From positions 3,844,001-3,908,000 of the forward strand of contig NZ_AP024109.1 of assembly GCF_016591715.1 (NCBI RefSeq): a stretch of DNA of 64,000 bases, written 5' to 3'. A model generated the notes under the pieces. The model saw only the letters and a program-made list of their open reading frames with translations. It searched no databases and had not been told where the DNA came from. The DNA comes from Mesorhizobium sp. J8 (GTDB lineage Bacteria; Pseudomonadota; Alphaproteobacteria; Rhizobiales; Rhizobiaceae). Below are positions 26,322 to 34,953 of this stretch, one piece after another (within the stretch, counting starts at the first letter, position 1; every line of letters begins with the position of its first letter). Made by a program: the position numbers and the translations under genes.

Positions 26322-27251
26322 TCATGCCTTGGCGAGCAGCGCCTCGACCTCCTTGAGGCTCGGCATGGACGGCGCGGTGCCCGGGCGTGTCACCGAAATG
26401 CCGGCGACCGCGCAAGCAAAGCGCACTGCCTCCAGCGGTTCGACGCCCTTTGCCAAAGCCGCGGCGAGGCCGCCGTTGAAGGCATCGCCCGCGCCCGTCG
26501 TTTCGACCACCGGACCGGCGCTGACCGCGCCGACATGATCGGAACGGTCTTTGGTGTGCAGCAGCGCGCCCTTTTCGCCGAGCGTCACGATGACGGCGCC
26601 GACGCCCTTGGCCAGCAAAGCGTCGGCGGCGCAGCGGGCGTCGTCGATCGACGAGACATTGATGCCAGTCAGTCCCTCTGCCTCGGTCTCGTTGGGCGTG
26701 ACATAGTCGCAAAGCGTGTAGATGCGGTCCGGCAGGCTGGCTGCAGGCGCCGGATTGAGAATGGTCGTCACCCCTGCCCCGCGCGCGATTTCCAGCGCCC
26801 TGAGAGCCGCGTCGATCGGCTGTTCGAGTTGGGTGACGAAGACGCCGGCGGAACGAATAAGCCCGGCATGTACCTCGATGTCGGCCGGAGAGATCAGCAT
26901 AGCCGCGCCTGGACTGACGATGATGGCATTGTTGCCGGTGCCTTCCTCGACGAAGATATAGGCCGCGCCCGTATAGCTGTCCGGCGTGTCGATGACGGCG
27001 CTTTTCACGCCTGCGTCTCTCCAGGTCTGCTTGGCCATATCGGCGAACGCATCGACGCCGAGCCTGGTCAGGAAGGTTATGTCGGCGCCGAGCTTGCCGG
27101 CGGCCACGGCCTGGTTCGAGCCCTTGCCGCCCGGTCCGAGCTTGAAGGAATTGCCGAGAATCGTCTCGCCCATGCGCGGCTGGCGATCGGCGCGATAGGC
27201 AGTGTCGGCGACGAACACACCCAGGATCACGACAGGCTTGGCGGCAGCCAT
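26322..27251 (-). CDS. rbsK: Ribokinase-family sugar kinase
   Basis: A 309-residue PfkB-family kinase starting MAAAKPVVILGVFVADTAYR. The N-terminal signature region GPGGKGSNQAVAAGKLGADI and the C-terminal catalytic motif TTGAGDAFNGG (Asp is the catalytic base) are intact. Ribokinase phosphorylates ribose at O5, but relatives use other sugars and VFVADTAYR is not the usual ribokinase start, so the substrate may differ. It is the last gene of a minus-strand set, 4 nt after the FucU/RbsD gene, and serves the ABC sugar importer next to it. Confidence 0.85.
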   Translation of the reverse strand: MAAAKPVVILGVFVADTAYRADRQPRMGETILGNSFKLGPGGKGSNQAVAAGKLGADITFLTRLGVDAFADMAKQTWRDAGVKSAVIDTPDSYTGAAYIFVEEGTGNNAIIVSPGAAMLISPADIEVHAGLIRSAGVFVTQLEQPIDAALRALEIARGAGVTTILNPAPAASLPDRIYTLCDYVTPNETEAEGLTGINVSSIDDARCAADALLAKGVGAVIVTLGEKGALLHTKDRSDHVGAVSAGPVVETTGAGDAFNGGLAAALAKGVEPLEAVRFACAVAGISVTRPGTAPSMPSLKEVEALLAKA

Positions 27252-27255
27252 GTCC

Positions 27256-27708
27256 CTACTCCGCATCCGGCGGCACGACGCCCTTGCGGAAGGCGAAGCA
27301 GCCATAGAAGCGGCGCTCGCCGGTCTGGATCACGCAATAGGCTTTCTTCGAGCGCTCATAGAAGGCGTAGCGCTCGATCGAGATCATCGGCCAAGGCTTG
27401 CCTTCGGCCGCGTCGATCTCCTTCTGCACCTCCTTCTGCACCGGCGGGATCTCGTTCGGCTTGCCGACGATCTCCATGCGCGCCGCCGCATCGTTGACGA
27501 ACGTATCCAGCGGTAAGACCGAGAGCACCGCCTTCACCACTTCCGCCGCCGGCGCATCGATGCGCAAGAGCTTGCCAAGCACGGTCTGCCGCGCCACCGA
27601 ATCGGACGGGAAATTGGTGTCGGCGATGATCAGGTCGTCGCCATGGCCCATCGCCCGCAGCGCCTGGAGCACATCGGCGTTGAGCAGTGGATTGATCCCT
27701 TTGAGCAT
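27256..27708 (-). CDS. RbsD/FucU-family sugar mutarotase
   Basis: A 150-residue protein with the FucU/RbsD fold. It starts MLKGINPLLNADVLQALRAM and contains GHGDDLIIADTNFP, in which the His is catalytic. The C-terminal FYGCFAFRKG block is also typical. The length and GHGDD motif suit the FucU (L-fucose mutarotase) branch better than RbsD. It would interconvert sugar anomers after import. It is immediately upstream of the ribokinase-family gene. Confidence 0.88.
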   Translation of the reverse strand: MLKGINPLLNADVLQALRAMGHGDDLIIADTNFPSDSVARQTVLGKLLRIDAPAAEVVKAVLSVLPLDTFVNDAAARMEIVGKPNEIPPVQKEVQKEIDAAEGKPWPMISIERYAFYERSKKAYCVIQTGERRFYGCFAFRKGVVPPDAE

Positions 27709-27740
27709 GGTTTCCTCTTGAAGGGTTGATGCGGTTCTCG

Positions 27741-27787
27741 AGCAATTCCAGGAAAAGTGTGAGCGGTTTTCCGTCCGGAATTGCGTA
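27741..27787. repeat. Family B palindromic repeat
   Basis: This 47-nt unit reads agcaattccaggaaaagtgt, then gagcggttttccgtccggaa, then ttgcgta. The ends aattcc and ggaatt pair. The same unit recurs at 45403, 53565, 62569 and 63252. It lies between the ATPase and mutarotase genes. Confidence 0.85.
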
Positions 27788-27791
27788 AGTT

Positions 27792-28850
27792 CTAAAGACG
27801 CTTGCCGGTCCCGGCGTCGAAGAGGTGAACCTGGTCGAGGCGCGGCTTGAGTTTGAGCGTGTCGCCTGGCTTGAAGTCGTGGCGCTCGCGAAACAGCGCC
27901 ACCATCTCGCCTTCTCCGAAGCGCACGAAGGCCAGGGTCTCGGAGCCCGTTGGCTCGACCACGGAGACCTTGGCCTCGACGCCATCCGGATGGATCTCCA
28001 GATGCTCCGGCCGCACGCCATAGACGACGGCCTGGCCGTCCTCGGCAACGGCGCCCGACGGCATGGGGAATGCCGTGCCGGCGATCTCGACGACCGGCTT
28101 CCCGGCTTTCCTCACGGTACCCTTAAGCAGGTTCATCGAGGGCGAACCGATGAAGCCGGCGACGAAAAGGTTAGCCGGCCGGTCGAACAGCTCCAGCGGG
28201 GCGCCGACCTGCTCGATGCGGCCATCGCGCATCACCACGATCTTGTCGGCCATGGTCATGGCTTCGATCTGGTCGTGGGTGACGTAAATGGTGGTCGTCT
28301 TCAGCCGCTGGTGAAGTTCCTTGATCTCGGTGCGCATCTGCACGCGCAGCTTGGCGTCGAGGTTGGAAAGCGGCTCGTCGAACAGGAACACCTGCGGATT
28401 GCGCACGATGGCGCGGCCCATCGCGACGCGCTGGCGCTGGCCGCCGGAAAGCTGCCGCGGGTAGCGCTTGAGATAGGGCGCGAGGTCGAGGATGTCGGCG
28501 GCGCGCTTGACCCGCTCGGCGACGACGGCCGGATCCGTGCCGCGCAGCTTCAGCGCGAAGGCCATGTTCTGCTCTACCGTCTTGTGCGGATAGAGCGCGT
28601 AATTCTGGAACACCATGGCGATGTCGCGCTTCGCCGGCGGCAGGTTGTTGACGACGCGGTCGCCGATCGAGATCGTGCCGCCGGAAACCGTCTCCAGCCC
28701 GGCCACCATCCTGAGCAGCGTGGACTTGCCGCATCCTGAAGGGCCGACCAGCACGACGAACTGCCCGTCGGCAATATCGACGCTGACCTCATGCAGGACC
28801 TTGACGGTTCCGAATGCCTTGGCCACACTGCTGATCGCGACTTGAGCCAT
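27792..28850 (-). CDS. Carbohydrate ABC transporter ATP-binding protein (UgpC/MalK family)
   Basis: A 352-residue CUT1-type ATPase. The ATG at 28850 follows GGGGAG. It has Walker [10 protein letters not shown], signature LSGGQRQRV and Walker [14 protein letters not shown], followed by [10 protein letters not shown]-terminal TOBE/regulatory domain (about 235-352) contains GVRPEHLEI. It energises the divergently encoded binding protein and permeases starting at 29133. The regulatory region between them holds a palindrome. It is upstream of the mutarotase and kinase genes on its own strand. Confidence 0.93.
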   Translation of the reverse strand: MAQVAISSVAKAFGTVKVLHEVSVDIADGQFVVLVGPSGCGKSTLLRMVAGLETVSGGTISIGDRVVNNLPPAKRDIAMVFQNYALYPHKTVEQNMAFALKLRGTDPAVVAERVKRAADILDLAPYLKRYPRQLSGGQRQRVAMGRAIVRNPQVFLFDEPLSNLDAKLRVQMRTEIKELHQRLKTTTIYVTHDQIEAMTMADKIVVMRDGRIEQVGAPLELFDRPANLFVAGFIGSPSMNLLKGTVRKAGKPVVEIAGTAFPMPSGAVAEDGQAVVYGVRPEHLEIHPDGVEAKVSVVEPTGSETLAFVRFGEGEMVALFRERHDFKPGDTLKLKPRLDQVHLFDAGTGKRL

Positions 28851-28944
28851 CGTCTCCCCTTTATCTTTTGCGGTGAAGCTAGCCATTGCCGGCGGCAACG
28901 GCAAGTCGGTATCTTATAGATAAAAAGCCAATCTTGTTGACAAG

Positions 28945-28956
28945 GTAATCGATTAC
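28945..28956. promoter_or_regulatory. LacI-type operator palindrome GTAATCGATTAC
   Basis: A perfect 12-nt palindrome with a central CG, typical of LacI/GalR operators, lies between the divergent ATPase and binding-protein genes, 95 nt from one start and 177 nt from the other. No LacI-family gene is in the window, so its regulator must be elsewhere. Confidence 0.45.
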
Positions 28957-29132
28957 GCGAATAGTGGCGAGTGCCAATCCGAGAGCAGGCCTGTTACCCT
29001 GAGATCGGAGCTCCGGCGACGCAGGGTGGGGTCCCACGTCCCCGTATGATCGAGGAGAACCGAGAGACGTTTCGACGTCCGAGAGATTGGCCACTTCAAT
29101 TCAATCGCTGTTGTTCTGGGAGGAACCTGTAG

Positions 29133-30809
29133 ATGAGAGTCGACCTGTATGAAAAACTGATGCGCGCCGGCGCGAGCCGCCGCGATGTGCTGAAGGGTGC
29201 TGCCTCGATGGCGGCAATCGCCGCCGCCTCCGGCGCCGGACTCGGTGCGCTGACGAGGCCAGCCGCAGCCGATGACAGCCTGCGTACGAAAATCCTGCAG
29301 ATCCCGGGCGTCGGCAAGGGCCAGCCGACCGATGCCGACTTCCAGAAGGTCGGCGAGCTCTGCCTCGAAGCGACCAAGGCCAATGTCAAGGAAGGCGAGT
29401 TCGCCGGTGTCGAGCTCACCTTCATGGGCCTCAACAACCAGAACCTGCACAACGTCCTGTTCCGCGGCTTCCTGAAGCCTTGGGAGGCCTATACGGGCGC
29501 CAAGATCAGCTGGATCGACCTCGCCCAGGCCGACTACAACGCCCGCCTGCAGCAGTCGATCGCGACCGGCACGGTCGATTTCGATATCATCGAGATGGGT
29601 GCGCCCTTTGAAGGCGATGTCTGCGGCAAGGGCCTGACCTCCGAGATGCCCGATTGGGTCAAGAAGCAGATCGACTTCGACGATCTGGTCAACTATCTCA
29701 AGCCGCCGGTCGGCACCTGGAACGGCAAGCAGTATCGCGTGACCATCGACGGCGACACGCATAATTTCATCTACCGCACCGACGTGTTCTCCGACTCCGA
29801 GTTGGCGGCGGCCTGGAAAGCCGACGGCGGCGACAAGGCAGGCCTGACGGAATGGGGCGTGCCCAAGACCTGGCAGCAGGTGCAGGCCGTGACCAAGTTC
29901 CTGAAGGGCAAGAAATTCAAGGGCCAGGACGTCTACGGCTACCTCGACGCGCCCAAGCCTTGGGGCGGTTTCGGCTTCTATTTCCTCGGCAGCCGCGCCA
30001 CAGCCTATGCCAAGCATCCCGATGACAAGGCCTGGCTGTTCGATGCCGACACGATGAAGCCCCGCATCAACAACCCGGCCTGGGTGCGCGCCATCCAGGA
30101 CGTGATCGACGCCTTGCCGTCCGAACCCGCCGACCAGATCAACGCCGATCCGAACACGACCGCCTTCCAGCAGTTCCTGGCCGGCACCGGCTCGATGATC
30201 CCCTGGTGGGGCGATGTCGGCTCGAACGTGAAGACCAACGACTCGTCGGTCGTCGGCGACGTCACCGGCTTCTCGATCCTGCCGGGTTCCGACGACGTCT
30301 ACAATTCCAAGACCGGCAAATGGGACAAGCTCGCCAGCGGCCCGAACTATGCGCCGAACTGCGCCTATCTCGGCTGGGGCGTCTATGTCATGGCCCGCGT
30401 CGATTCCGACGAGAAGAAGAAGAAGGCGGCATGGTCGGCCGCCGCCCATCTCGGCGGCAAGGACCTGTCGATCTGGACGGCGATGTATCCGTCGGGCTTC
30501 CAGCCCTACCGCAACTCCCATTTCAACATTCCCGAATGGGTGGCGGCCGGCTATGACGAGGCCTTCATCACCTCCTATCTCAAGTCGGAAGGCGACAGCT
30601 ACAACCACCCGAACGCGGCGATCGAGCCGCGCATCCCCGGCATCTTCCAGTACTACTCCGCCGCCGAGGACATCCTGGCCAACACCTTCGCCGGCAAGAT
30701 GAAGGCGCAGGAAGGCGCCGACGCCATCGCGGCGGCCTGGGAAAAGCTGACCGACCAGATCGGCCGCGAGAACCAGATCAAGCTCTACAAAGCCTCGCTC
30801 GGCATGTAG
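29133..30809 (+). CDS. Sugar ABC transporter substrate-binding protein (family 1, long type)
   Basis: A 558-residue periplasmic protein, longer than common CUT1 binding proteins. The N-terminus carries a twin-arginine signal (SRRDVLKGAAS, Arg16-Arg17) with cleavage expected near RPAAADD. The mature part has the family 1 core, including DFDIIEMGAPFEGD and a hinge segment near GDTHNFIYRTDVFSDS. It delivers a carbohydrate to the two permeases encoded next. A stem-loop at 30829-30859 follows the stop codon and could raise its mRNA level over the permeases. Confidence 0.9.
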   Translation: MRVDLYEKLMRAGASRRDVLKGAASMAAIAAASGAGLGALTRPAAADDSLRTKILQIPGVGKGQPTDADFQKVGELCLEATKANVKEGEFAGVELTFMGLNNQNLHNVLFRGFLKPWEAYTGAKISWIDLAQADYNARLQQSIATGTVDFDIIEMGAPFEGDVCGKGLTSEMPDWVKKQIDFDDLVNYLKPPVGTWNGKQYRVTIDGDTHNFIYRTDVFSDSELAAAWKADGGDKAGLTEWGVPKTWQQVQAVTKFLKGKKFKGQDVYGYLDAPKPWGGFGFYFLGSRATAYAKHPDDKAWLFDADTMKPRINNPAWVRAIQDVIDALPSEPADQINADPNTTAFQQFLAGTGSMIPWWGDVGSNVKTNDSSVVGDVTGFSILPGSDDVYNSKTGKWDKLASGPNYAPNCAYLGWGVYVMARVDSDEKKKKAAWSAAAHLGGKDLSIWTAMYPSGFQPYRNSHFNIPEWVAAGYDEAFITSYLKSEGDSYNHPNAAIEPRIPGIFQYYSAAEDILANTFAGKMKAQEGADAIAAAWEKLTDQIGRENQIKLYKASLGM

Positions 30810-30828
30810 GCTGTCTCATCAGACGTCG

Positions 30829-30859
30829 CGGCCCGGTGGCACATCGTCATCGGGCCGCA
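30829..30859 (+). other. Intercistronic stem-loop after the binding-protein gene
   Basis: Perfect 8-nt arms gcggcccg (30829-30836) and cgggccgc (30852-30859) enclose a 15-nt loop, followed by a short atcttt. It may act as a partial terminator or mRNA stabiliser, as in other binding-protein-dependent operons. Confidence 0.5.
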
Positions 30860-30900
30860 TCTTTACCGGCCCGGCCGGTTTGATGCTTTAAGAGGCGAGA

Positions 30901-32016
30901 GTGGCTGAGCAGACTTCGACCGCGAATGCGTGGCCGGCAAATCCGGCCGACCTGATCCCGGCAGGCCGCAAGCGCCTCGGCTGGGGCCTGCTGGCTATCG
31001 CAACGCTTGGCCTGCTGGCGATCATCGTCGTGCAGATCCTCTACAAGACCGAGATGTCCACGGTCGGTTTCGACACCTGGCGCCCTGTGGTCTACGCCTA
31101 CATCCTGTGGGGCGCGGCGCTCGGCGCCTGGCAGGTACTGACGCGCGGCGAGGACGGGCAGCGCGCACTGTTTCTTTTGCCGGCCCTGCTCTTCACCATC
31201 GCCATGGTGATCTTCCCGACGCTGTTCGGCTTCTACATCGCGCTGACCGACTGGAACCTCAGCTCGTTTACCGGACGTAAGTTCAACGGCCTCGACAATT
31301 TCTGGCAGATGCTGGCCGACCCCTATTACCGCAACGCGCTGTTCAACATGGTGCTCTACGTGCTTGCGGTGCTGGTCGAATATGTCATCGCCTTCGGTCT
31401 GGCGCTGCTGCTCAATGCGCAGATCAAGGCTCGCAAATTCTTCCGCGTCGTCTTCCTTTTGCCGCTGATGCTGTCGCCGGTCGCGGTGTCCTGGATGGTC
31501 GGCAAATCGCTGATGGAGTACCGGTTTGGGCCGGCGGCGACGCTGGCGCGCCATCTCGGCTGGGACAATCCCGCCTTCTTCTCCGACCCGATCAGCGCCC
31601 GCATCTCGATCATGATGCTCGACGCCTGGACCTTCATCCCATTCATGATGATCATGCTGCTTGCCGGCCTGCAGGCGATGTCGCGCGAGGTGCTTGAAGC
31701 CGCTCGCGTCGACGGCGCCACCGCATGGCAGACCTTCTGGCAGGTCACCTTTCCGCTGATGCTGCCGGTATCGGTGACGGCCGTGATCCTGCGCATCATC
31801 TTCAAGCTGAAGCTCGCCGATATCATCATCACGCTGACCTCCGGCGGCCCCGGCGGCGCCACCGATTCCGTGTCGAGCTTCATCTACCGCGAATACCGCG
31901 ACCGCTCGAATGTCGGCTACGGCACCATGCTGGCCATGGCCTATCTGATCATCATCGTCGTGTTCGTGACCTGGCTGTTGAAAGTCGCCAGTCGCTTCGT
32001 GCGCAACGGCAACTGA
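30901..32016 (+). CDS. Sugar ABC transporter permease (CUT1, MalF-like)
   Basis: A 371-residue inner-membrane permease starting at a GTG. Two N-terminal membrane segments precede the usual six-helix core. The conserved EAA loop is EAARVDGATAWQTFWQVTFP (about 266-285). It pairs with the MalG-like permease that starts 8 nt after its stop and uses the ATPase encoded at 27792. The substrate is unknown; the neighbours suggest a pentose, 6-deoxyhexose or polyol. Confidence 0.93.
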   Translation: MAEQTSTANAWPANPADLIPAGRKRLGWGLLAIATLGLLAIIVVQILYKTEMSTVGFDTWRPVVYAYILWGAALGAWQVLTRGEDGQRALFLLPALLFTIAMVIFPTLFGFYIALTDWNLSSFTGRKFNGLDNFWQMLADPYYRNALFNMVLYVLAVLVEYVIAFGLALLLNAQIKARKFFRVVFLLPLMLSPVAVSWMVGKSLMEYRFGPAATLARHLGWDNPAFFSDPISARISIMMLDAWTFIPFMMIMLLAGLQAMSREVLEAARVDGATAWQTFWQVTFPLMLPVSVTAVILRIIFKLKLADIIITLTSGGPGGATDSVSSFIYREYRDRSNVGYGTMLAMAYLIIIVVFVTWLLKVASRFVRNGN

Positions 32017-32024
32017 GCGGCATC

Positions 32025-32942
32025 ATGAGCGTCCAGACCACCGACTACACCGTTTCCGAGATCCGTTCGCCGGCGGCCTTCATCACCAGCCGCGTCTTCA
32101 TCTACGGCGCGCTCGTCTTCTGGGCATTCGTGTGCCTGTTTCCGATCTACTGGACGATCACCACCTCGTTCAAATCTGCGGTCGACGTCACGCAAGGCCA
32201 TCTCATCCCCTTCGTCGACTTTACGCCCGACTGGAAGGGCTGGCGCTCGCTCGGCCTGTCGCCGGATTCGATCTTCCAGACATCGACCGTGCGCGACGAA
32301 TTCCTCAAACGCTTCATGAACTCGGTCATCACCTCCGTCGGCGCATCGAGCCTCGCCATCGTCATCGGCAGCCTCGCCGCCTACGGCCTCGTCCGCTACC
32401 GCTACAAATTCGCCTGGTTCAAGAACGAGGACATCTCCTTCTTCTTCCTGTCGCAGCTGATCCTGCCGCCGGTCGTGCTGGCGCTCCCTTTCCTGGTGCT
32501 CTATCGGGAAGTGGCGCTCCTCGACACCCGCATCGGGCTCGTGCTCCTCTACACGCTGATGGTGCTGCCGATCGTGATCTGGATCATGCGCGACCAGTTC
32601 AACTCCATTCCCGTCGAATTGGAGGAGGCGGCTTTGGTCGACGGGCTGTCGATCTGGGGCGCCTTCTTCCGCATCGTCATGCCGATCGCGCTGCCGGGCA
32701 TGGTCGCCGCCTTCATCCTGGCGATGGTGCTGTGCTGGAACGAGTATTTCTTCGCCGCGCTTCTGACGTCGACCGACGCCAAGACAATCCCTGTCATGGT
32801 GGCGAGCCAGACCGGCTCGCAAGGCATCAACTGGTGGTCGATGGCAGCCCTGGCCACCGCCGCCATCGCGCCGCTGGCGATCATCGGCATCGCGCTCGAG
32901 CGCTACCTGATCATGGGCATGACGGCCGGCTCGGTGAAGTAG
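32025..32942 (+). CDS. Sugar ABC transporter permease (CUT1, MalG-like)
   Basis: A 305-residue permease starting MSVQTTDYTVSEIRS. It has six hydrophobic segments and the EAA loop EEAALVDGLSIWGAFFRIVM (about 201-220). A run of other frames across the same DNA is rejected. It closes the importer operon that starts at 29133. Confidence 0.93.
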   Translation: MSVQTTDYTVSEIRSPAAFITSRVFIYGALVFWAFVCLFPIYWTITTSFKSAVDVTQGHLIPFVDFTPDWKGWRSLGLSPDSIFQTSTVRDEFLKRFMNSVITSVGASSLAIVIGSLAAYGLVRYRYKFAWFKNEDISFFFLSQLILPPVVLALPFLVLYREVALLDTRIGLVLLYTLMVLPIVIWIMRDQFNSIPVELEEAALVDGLSIWGAFFRIVMPIALPGMVAAFILAMVLCWNEYFFAALLTSTDAKTIPVMVASQTGSQGINWWSMAALATAAIAPLAIIGIALERYLIMGMTAGSVK

Positions 32943-32993
32943 TGAGCACTCAACACCTCAGGCATGTGGCCCGAGCGGCCAGTTAGTCTGCCG

Positions 32994-33347
32994 CTATATA
33001 GCTTCGGCTGGCGCAAAGAAGCAGTTTTCGTGCTCCTCGCTCGGATGCAAGCAGATATGAAAGTTATCATCACCGGACGGAATGACACGGTTGTAAGGCA
33101 CGAGATAGCGATTCTGGTGAGTGACTTTCCGATGATCTCCCGGCCGCAGGATGATCACGTAGCCATCCGGGCTCGGCGTGACAGCGGTGCTGGGGATACG
33201 GCTGCATTCGCCTGTCATTGAATCGCCGTGACAGCAGGCCGGCGGATAAGTCCAGCCACTGCTGGCGCCATGCGCAAACGCAGAAACATCCTCAAGTTCT
33301 GCAGCCATGGCGACTACGCCTGCAAAAGTTGCTACGCGTCGTATCAC
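32994..33347 (-). CDS. Conserved secreted protein of unknown function (117 aa)
   Basis: The GTG start at 33347 is preceded by AGGGG. A short hydrophobic N-terminus (RRVATFAGVVAMAA) is followed by a conserved domain with SSGWTYPPACCHGDSMTGEC, ILRPGDHRKVT and DDNFHICLHPSEEH, then ENCFF. I recognise this pattern (WxYPxxCC, RPGDHxK, ICxHP, CFF) from small rhizobial exported proteins without assigned function. The several cysteines suggest disulfides in the periplasm. The base composition upstream (33348-33453) is AT-rich, as expected for a promoter. Confidence 0.65.
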   Translation of the reverse strand: MIRRVATFAGVVAMAAELEDVSAFAHGASSGWTYPPACCHGDSMTGECSRIPSTAVTPSPDGYVIILRPGDHRKVTHQNRYLVPYNRVIPSGDDNFHICLHPSEEHENCFFAPAEAI

Positions 33348-33453
33348 TGAAAGCCCCTCGGGTTCGGAGCACAATCGGTTCTACAATATAGCTTATTTTG
33401 ATTTGCTAATATATAGGTGACCGACTTCTTGACATCCTCCTGCAAGAACCCGA

Positions 33454-34197
33454 CTAGGCAGAAAGCGTCGTCCGCAAATGCTCCAGGATCATGGCGACGC
33501 CGTTTTGCCCCAGCTCGGCCGAAGCTTCCGGCGCGCTCCTAGTGTACCAGCTGGTATTGTCCGCTAAACGCACGGCATCCACCGCCTCGGGACACAGCGC
33601 CAGCATCAGCGACGTCTCGCCGATGCCGGCATGGTCGAAGGGATATTTGCCGTTCATCGCAGCCGGCATCAGCGGGTGCACCTGCACCCAGTTGAAGACA
33701 TTCTCGCCCTGCGCATGGCCGGCATAGTAGTCCGCCATGCTGTTCGACCCCCACCAGCCCTCGCCACGCTCCTTCTCCAGGAAGCGGAAGATCGCCTGCC
33801 GGCCGGCGGTCTTGAAGGCGAGATCGGTCGGCATGCCGGCCACGAAATTCTCGGTCTGGTGGTGGATGATGGCGTGGATGTTGCGGAAGCCGATGCGCAG
33901 CAGGCCATAGAACAATTCCTCCGCGAAGGGCGAAAGCACCGGGCCACCGACCTGCACCGAACCGCTGCCTTCCGGCGCCACCACCGCATAGCTTGCCGCG
34001 CCGTAATAGAAGGGCGGCAGGATGACGAGATCCCTCTCCTTCTCGATCAACTCCACCGTCTTGATGACGGCCAGTGTGTCCATGCCGACCGCCATGTGCT
34101 CGCCATGATATTCGAGCACGCCGAGCGGCAGCACGACCGGCCAGTTCTCCTCGATCGCCTTGCGGATCTGGTGCGGCAGCATCATCTCGTAGCGCAT
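33454..34197 (-). CDS. Creatininase-family amidohydrolase
   Basis: A 247-residue metal-dependent protein with the creatininase fold. Metal ligand positions are visible in PLGVLEYHGEH, GMDT, HHQTENF and a late GETS. Known members hydrolyse creatinine or open small rings, and others are lactonase-like. In this carbohydrate cluster a sugar lactone or lactam is a plausible substrate, which is inference. It lies 3 nt after the SIS-domain gene, so both are in one operon. Confidence 0.85.
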   Translation of the reverse strand: MRYEMMLPHQIRKAIEENWPVVLPLGVLEYHGEHMAVGMDTLAVIKTVELIEKERDLVILPPFYYGAASYAVVAPEGSGSVQVGGPVLSPFAEELFYGLLRIGFRNIHAIIHHQTENFVAGMPTDLAFKTAGRQAIFRFLEKERGEGWWGSNSMADYYAGHAQGENVFNWVQVHPLMPAAMNGKYPFDHAGIGETSLMLALCPEAVDAVRLADNTSWYTRSAPEASAELGQNGVAMILEHLRTTLSA

Positions 34198-34200
34198 CCC

Positions 34201-34767
34201 CTACTCCATATTGGTGTGCCTGGCGCGCATCGCTTCCGTCGTCGCATTGGTGAGCGCCTGGAGCTTCAGCACCATGATCTCGAACAGAAGGAACAACGCG
34301 CCCTCGAACAGCGAGCCCATCGGCAGCACCGAGGTCCTTGCCGCGCCCTGGTCGCTGGCCATGGTCTGCGCCGGGATGACGAGCGTGAAGTCGGCGAGCT
34401 TCGCGGCGCTGCTTTCCGGTTCGGCTGTCAGAAGCAGCACCTTCGCTCCGGCATCGCGGGCAACCCGCATCAAGGTCAGCACCGTGGTGGTCTCGCCCGG
34501 CCCTGAACTCGCCAGGAAGACGTCTGCCTGCCCCAGCGGCGGCGTGGTCATGTCGCCGACCACCGAGACCGGCAGGCCGAGATGGTAGAGCCGCATGGCA
34601 AAACCCTTCACCTGCAGCGCCTCGCGGCCGCAGCCATAGACGGTAATCTTGCCGGCACCGGCCAGCATGGCGCAGGCGGCATCGATACGGGCTTCATCCG
34701 TGCGCGCCAGCACCGCGCCAAGCTCGCCCAGCGCGGTCGCGAACATACCGGATCTGGCTTGGGTCAT
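34201..34767 (-). CDS. SIS-domain protein, 6-phospho-3-hexuloisomerase-like
   Basis: A 188-residue single SIS domain. Sugar-phosphate binding motifs are YGCGREAL (about 44-51) and LASSGPGETTTVL (about 85-97). Its length and layout match HxlB, which isomerises 3-hexulose 6-phosphate, but the usual G-R-S turn reads GCGREAL and could reflect another phosphosugar. It is the first gene of a two-gene unit with the creatininase-family gene, divergent from the aldo/keto reductase gene. Confidence 0.8.
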   Translation of the reverse strand: MTQARSGMFATALGELGAVLARTDEARIDAACAMLAGAGKITVYGCGREALQVKGFAMRLYHLGLPVSVVGDMTTPPLGQADVFLASSGPGETTTVLTLMRVARDAGAKVLLLTAEPESSAAKLADFTLVIPAQTMASDQGAARTSVLPMGSLFEGALFLLFEIMVLKLQALTNATTEAMRARHTNME

Positions 34768-34953
34768 GAGGGCTCACCCTGTCTTCGCGATACCGCTTGT
34801 CTCTGCGGATTTGGCGGCTCGCCGGCCGCGAACGGCTTGGTTTTGTTCATGCTACCATTGCGAAAAACGCTGTCCAACGCGCCTCGGCACTTTTGCTGGG
34901 CCACGAGCGTGATAGTGTCATGTCAGACAAATCACTCCGGGACATCGTCAGAC

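Noticed and set aside
28953..30608. 551-codon minus-strand frame opposite the sugar-binding protein
   Set aside because: Antisense shadow; the plus-strand gene has a Tat signal and family features.
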